Source of the DNA: Galaxea fascicularis
Taxonomy: Eukaryota; Cnidaria; Anthozoa; Scleractinia; Euphylliidae
DNA length: 64,000 bases
Reading direction: 5' to 3'
Assembly: GCA_948470475.1 (NCBI GenBank)
Contig: OX419345.1
Location: 10,734,501-10,798,500, forward strand
Shown: in pieces, positions 61,401-64,000 of the stretch
Layout of the letters: the number at the start of each line of letters is the position of its first letter
How positions within the stretch are numbered: position 1 is the first letter of the stretch
The notes under the pieces: model-generated
What the model saw: the letters and a program-made list of their open reading frames with translations, nothing else
The model's database searches: none
Told to the model about the DNA's origin: nothing
Translations under genes and position numbers: made by a program

Positions 61401-62257
61401 TCATGCCAGGGTCTCTGGGTGAGTGGCGAGATGACCGTAGGCGTACGAAGTGGCGGTGGCGGGATCGACGACGCGCTTGTCGGAGACCAGTTGGTACCGT
61501 TTGGTCCTGGACACCGTCATCAAACGGTGAAAGGCGTCGTGCTGGATACAGCAAGTATCGTTGATGGGAATCTGACGCGGTTCGTCCTGGGGATCGTGCA
61601 ACTCAAGCAAGACGTTGTCTTTCAGGATGTCGTAATTGAGTTGCCCGCTTCCATGGATGTTCATGGTGAATCCCCGCACCTTTCAGATTTTCTTGCCTTG
61701 ACGAGTCTTGTACCCGTAATTTTTGGGTCGGCCGGACACGAATTCCACGATGTGGTCGTCGGGGTCTCCCAACTCATCGGTCATCTCGCCGAGGAAGTTA
61801 CCGAGGGGAATTCGAGGACGACCGAAAACAACAAACTCAACCAACATATGACCACGAGTCCGGGGATCGAACCCGGGCCACATTGGTGGAAGGCGAGCGC
61901 TCTCACCACTGCGCAATCCCTGCTCCCCACCCTGCTTTGGGTGGCCTCGTAGTCTGCGTACACCAGCAGGGGCTTTTTGTGGCGCGGATCGTCGTCACTG
62001 CCGCTGCACTCGGCGTCGGAGTAACTTTCAAAGATCCGCAACGTTCGTAATCCGGCTTGGGCACCAGTGGTCGCCCCGTGTCGCTTCTTTTTCTCCACCA
62101 CTTTCTGCATGTAGCACTGGTGAGTGCGCAAGTCGACGTTCTTGTGGCAGGTGGGGCAGGCCGCGTGTCCGCAACCATGGGTGCGCTGCTGGTCGCCTTT
62201 GATCTCCTTGCAACACTGAGGGCAACGGGCAAACTGGTCACAGATGCGGTTGCGCAA
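61401..62257 (-). pseudogene. Polinton/Maverick-type DNA polymerase B, internally deleted
   Basis: Three minus-strand frames together give both ends of a protein-primed type B DNA polymerase of the kind found in Polintons and related DNA viruses, without the middle. From 62257: a Cys/His zinc-ribbon region (CPQCCKEI, CPTCHKN, THQCYMQKV) and an exonuclease-I-like LLVYADYEA. After the SINE: LGNFLGEMTDEL and EFVSGRPKNYGYKT (about 61690-61815). Then RGFTMNIHGSGQLNYD and SDKRVVDP (61401-61679), the C-terminal signature. The catalytic palm is missing and the frames are split by stops, so it cannot act as a polymerase. It is much richer in GC than its surroundings. Confidence 0.75.
61826..61928 (-). 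repeat. tRNA-headed SINE within the PolB relic
   Basis: Minus-strand GGGGAGCAGGGATTGCGCAG (Box A region) and GGGTTCGATCCC (Box B), followed by CTCGTGGTCATATG and GGTTGAGTTTGTTG. The head matches the SINE at 26436. It sits exactly between the two retained ends of the polymerase relic. Confidence 0.8.
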
Positions 62258-62527
62258 GACTCAAATACTAGAGACCTAATAAAACTCAGCTGTAAACATC
62301 ATTTAGATAAAAACGTTAATTTAAATGTTTTTACTTGCAATTTTCATTGTACTTATCACATGGCAATCTCACCCTTAATTGTTAATTCAAGATTATGAGA
62401 TTTTTTATCAATGTTTTGAGTTAAAGTTTTTTCTCCTGCTGTCACATCAGTTGACTCAGTAATCTAAGAGGAATCAGAGGACGCGAATTTCATCCTTAAG
62501 CAAACACCTCTTGGCATTATGTCTTCA
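62258..62527. other. AT-rich spacer inside the ITR element
   Basis: A noncoding stretch between the polymerase relic and the right terminal repeat. Nothing recognised. Confidence 0.6.
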
Positions 62528-62738
62528 GATGGTTCGTCTTTTCATTGGCCCATTTGGATCAACCAGGTTTCCCGCCAAAACGTTTTCCCGTCTTTTCATT
62601 GGTCCAACTCACTCCGTTTCCCCCCAAAATTTTGTAAAAAACCCTAATGAGATGGATCGTCTTTTCATTGGTCCATTTCGGTGAAGTGGTACGAAATCCT
62701 GCTCTCTCATGGGTTACTTCCTATATGAGTGAGGTTAC

Positions 62739-63400
62739 AATTAAGTCTGATCCTAACAACTATAGATCTATATCTATTCTACGAGATGTCAGAAAAACAA
62801 TCGAAAATATTATTTTCAAACAACTATATGAATGCTTACAGTAACTCACAATAATTTGCTGGCAGGTTCTCAGCATGGTTTCAGACCGATGCATTCTACT
62901 TTGACTGCCTTGCTTCAAGCTACTGGTACTTAAATATCGATGATGGCCCAGTTAACAGTGTACTCTTCTTAGATCTTAAGAAGGCCTTTGATATGGTTGA
63001 CGACAGCATATTGTTGAAAAAACTGCGACTTTATGTCCTCGACCCGAATGCAGTTTAGTGGTTCAAATCATACTTATCAAATCGCTTTCAGGGTGCATAT
63101 GTTCATGGACTCTATCAGACTATCTTTCTATTAGTTGTGGGGTCCCACAAGGTTCTGTGCTTGGACCCTTGTTGCTTCTTATTTATATAAATGACCTACA
63201 AGACTGTGAACTGTCATCATCTGTACTCATGTTTGCTGCTGACACCTCGCTTACCATTTCCGCTACGACCCCACAACTCTTGAAGAAAAATTAAACAAAG
63301 ACTTGGATGAGGTTCAAAAGTGGCTGAAATCCAATTAACTCAAATTAAATGTCTAAAAGACAAAATATCTGATTATTGGTCGTGTACTTAACAAAATAAT
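62739..63400 (+). pseudogene. Decayed LINE reverse transcriptase fragment
   Basis: Across three frames the plus strand shows SDPNNYRSISIL, then about 62877 GSQHGFRP-like sequence, LDLKKAFDMVDDSILLKKL (about 62970-63030), and CGVPQGSVLGPL with INDL at about 63140-63195. These are successive motifs of a CR1/L2/jockey-type reverse transcriptase. Frameshifts and stops are frequent and the YADD box is altered, so it is dead. Its left edge coincides with the right end of the ITR element. Confidence 0.8.
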
Positions 63401-63587
63401 TACCTACTCGTCCAATAAAAAACTATTAATTATAACTAAAACACATTTCTAAAACCATTCCTAAAGATTACAATTCTCAAAATCAGCCAACCAAGTAAGA
63501 AACTAATACAAACCGGCGAACATTAAAATTTAAAATTTTACTTCAGTCTCTATTTAAAAATACGTCAGGTAATCAGTTAATCTGTTC

Positions 63588-63942
63588 CTAACCGTTAAAC
63601 CCGGTAAACCGGTGAAGGTAAAAGCTCCTGAAGTGATCATTTCTCCTGAGGTCGATCCTACCTACATTTTTGACATGATGGTTAACAAAGTTCCATAGCA
63701 CTGAACCTCGATATGCTAGTGAATCTTTTGACAATCTAGTATTGAATCTAGGTGAGGTGATTGCTTCTTGATCTCCCAGTCTTAGTGAATAGCTACATTC
63801 CAGTCTTTTGAATATGCTATTAATTAGACACTCAGGTAGTAAGACTTTACTTGCTCTGTGATATAGTTTAAATATTTGAAATTTGTAATCTAAACTGATC
63901 GTATCCCATACCGCAACGTTGAGAGCTTCACTAGATAATAAC

Positions 63943-63944
<2 letters not shown>
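63588..63944 (-). pseudogene. LINE ORF2 C-terminal fragment
   Basis: A 118-codon frame on the minus strand with LYHRASKVLLPECLINSIF and SLAYRGSVLWNFVNHHVKNV, the region after the reverse transcriptase in CR1/L2-type LINEs. It is oriented opposite to the fragment at 62739-63400, so it is a separate insertion. Confidence 0.7.
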
Positions 63945-63975
<31 letters not shown>

Positions 63976-64000
63976 TTACATTTCTACAGCGCTAAAATTA
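63938..64000. repeat. AAT microsatellite and LINE/SINE tail
   Basis: About twelve AAT/ATA units followed by TTTACATTTCTACAGCGCTA. The flank resembles, in reverse, the tail of the LINE end at 14590-14650, so another element probably continues past the window edge. Confidence 0.65.

Larger units (their letters stand above)
60713..62738. mobile_element. Inverted-terminal-repeat element carrying a PolB relic
   Basis: The ends (60713-60926 and 62528-62738) are inverted copies of about 212 bp with roughly 88-90 percent identity by eye. They start G/TNACCTC and contain repeated CCAATGAAAAGACG words. Inside are a GC-rich block (about 61120-62257) with a Polinton-type DNA polymerase B remnant on the minus strand, a SINE, and an AT-rich spacer. 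AATTA next to both outer edges is a possible but unproven target duplication. The element is non-autonomous. Confidence 0.75.

Noticed and set aside
61140..61952. 270-codon plus-strand frame
   Set aside because: It is antisense to the GC-rich polymerase relic, whose minus-strand frames carry recognisable motifs; long antisense frames are expected in GC-rich DNA.

Overview
This is a window of an intron-rich, AT-rich animal nuclear genome. The gene structures, the tRNA-headed SINEs and the dense mix of foldback MITEs, CR1/L2-like LINEs, Penelope-like, Ty3/gypsy and Polinton-type remnants suggest a cnidarian, probably an anthozoan such as a stony coral. That is an inference from repeat style and has not been tested by alignment. 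No bacterial operon, CRISPR array or organellar sequence was seen.

Region 1 (1 to about 23.4 kb, minus strand) is an HBS1L orthologue, the ribosome-rescue GTPase of no-go and non-stop decay. I placed 14 shared coding exons, from the ATG at 23311 to an exon ending at 448. All splice phases agree, and the C-terminal beta-barrel exons lie beyond the left edge. A large terminal exon (8893-10838) sits between the N-terminal exons and the GTPase exons. It would make an 802-residue SKI7-like isoform (exosome-SKI bridge) with a KxxxFxxxL motif. One intron (4542-4711) has all the marks of a U12-dependent AT-AC intron. Intron 1 holds a complete Ty3/gypsy element (17826-22304) with 129-bp LTRs and a GGAAC target duplication.

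Region 2 (about 25.2-45.8 kb, plus strand) is a gene for a long coiled-coil, low-complexity protein of about 1600 residues that I do not recognise. It has seven phase-consistent exons plus one candidate cassette exon. Its largest exon encodes four tandem 28-residue repeats. The introns hold several MITEs and a 5'-truncated LINE (42131-44280) that is itself interrupted by a Harbinger-like MITE at a clean TAA target.

Region 3 (48.5-59.73 kb, minus strand) is a complete nine-exon PIPOX (peroxisomal sarcosine/pipecolate oxidase) gene of 395 codons, with the FAD dinucleotide motif, the covalent-FAD cysteine and a C-terminal SSL peroxisomal signal. A Penelope-like element remnant lies in its third intron. 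PIPOX and HBS1L carry the same YY1-type decamer at or near the start codon.

Region 4 (60.7-64 kb) is repeats: an inverted-terminal-repeat element (60713-62738) with a GC-rich, internally deleted Polinton-type DNA polymerase B relic and a SINE at the deletion junction, then two decayed LINE fragments. The three host genes have unrelated jobs (ribosome rescue and RNA decay; unknown coiled-coil scaffold; peroxisomal amino-acid oxidation), and I see no functional linkage between them.
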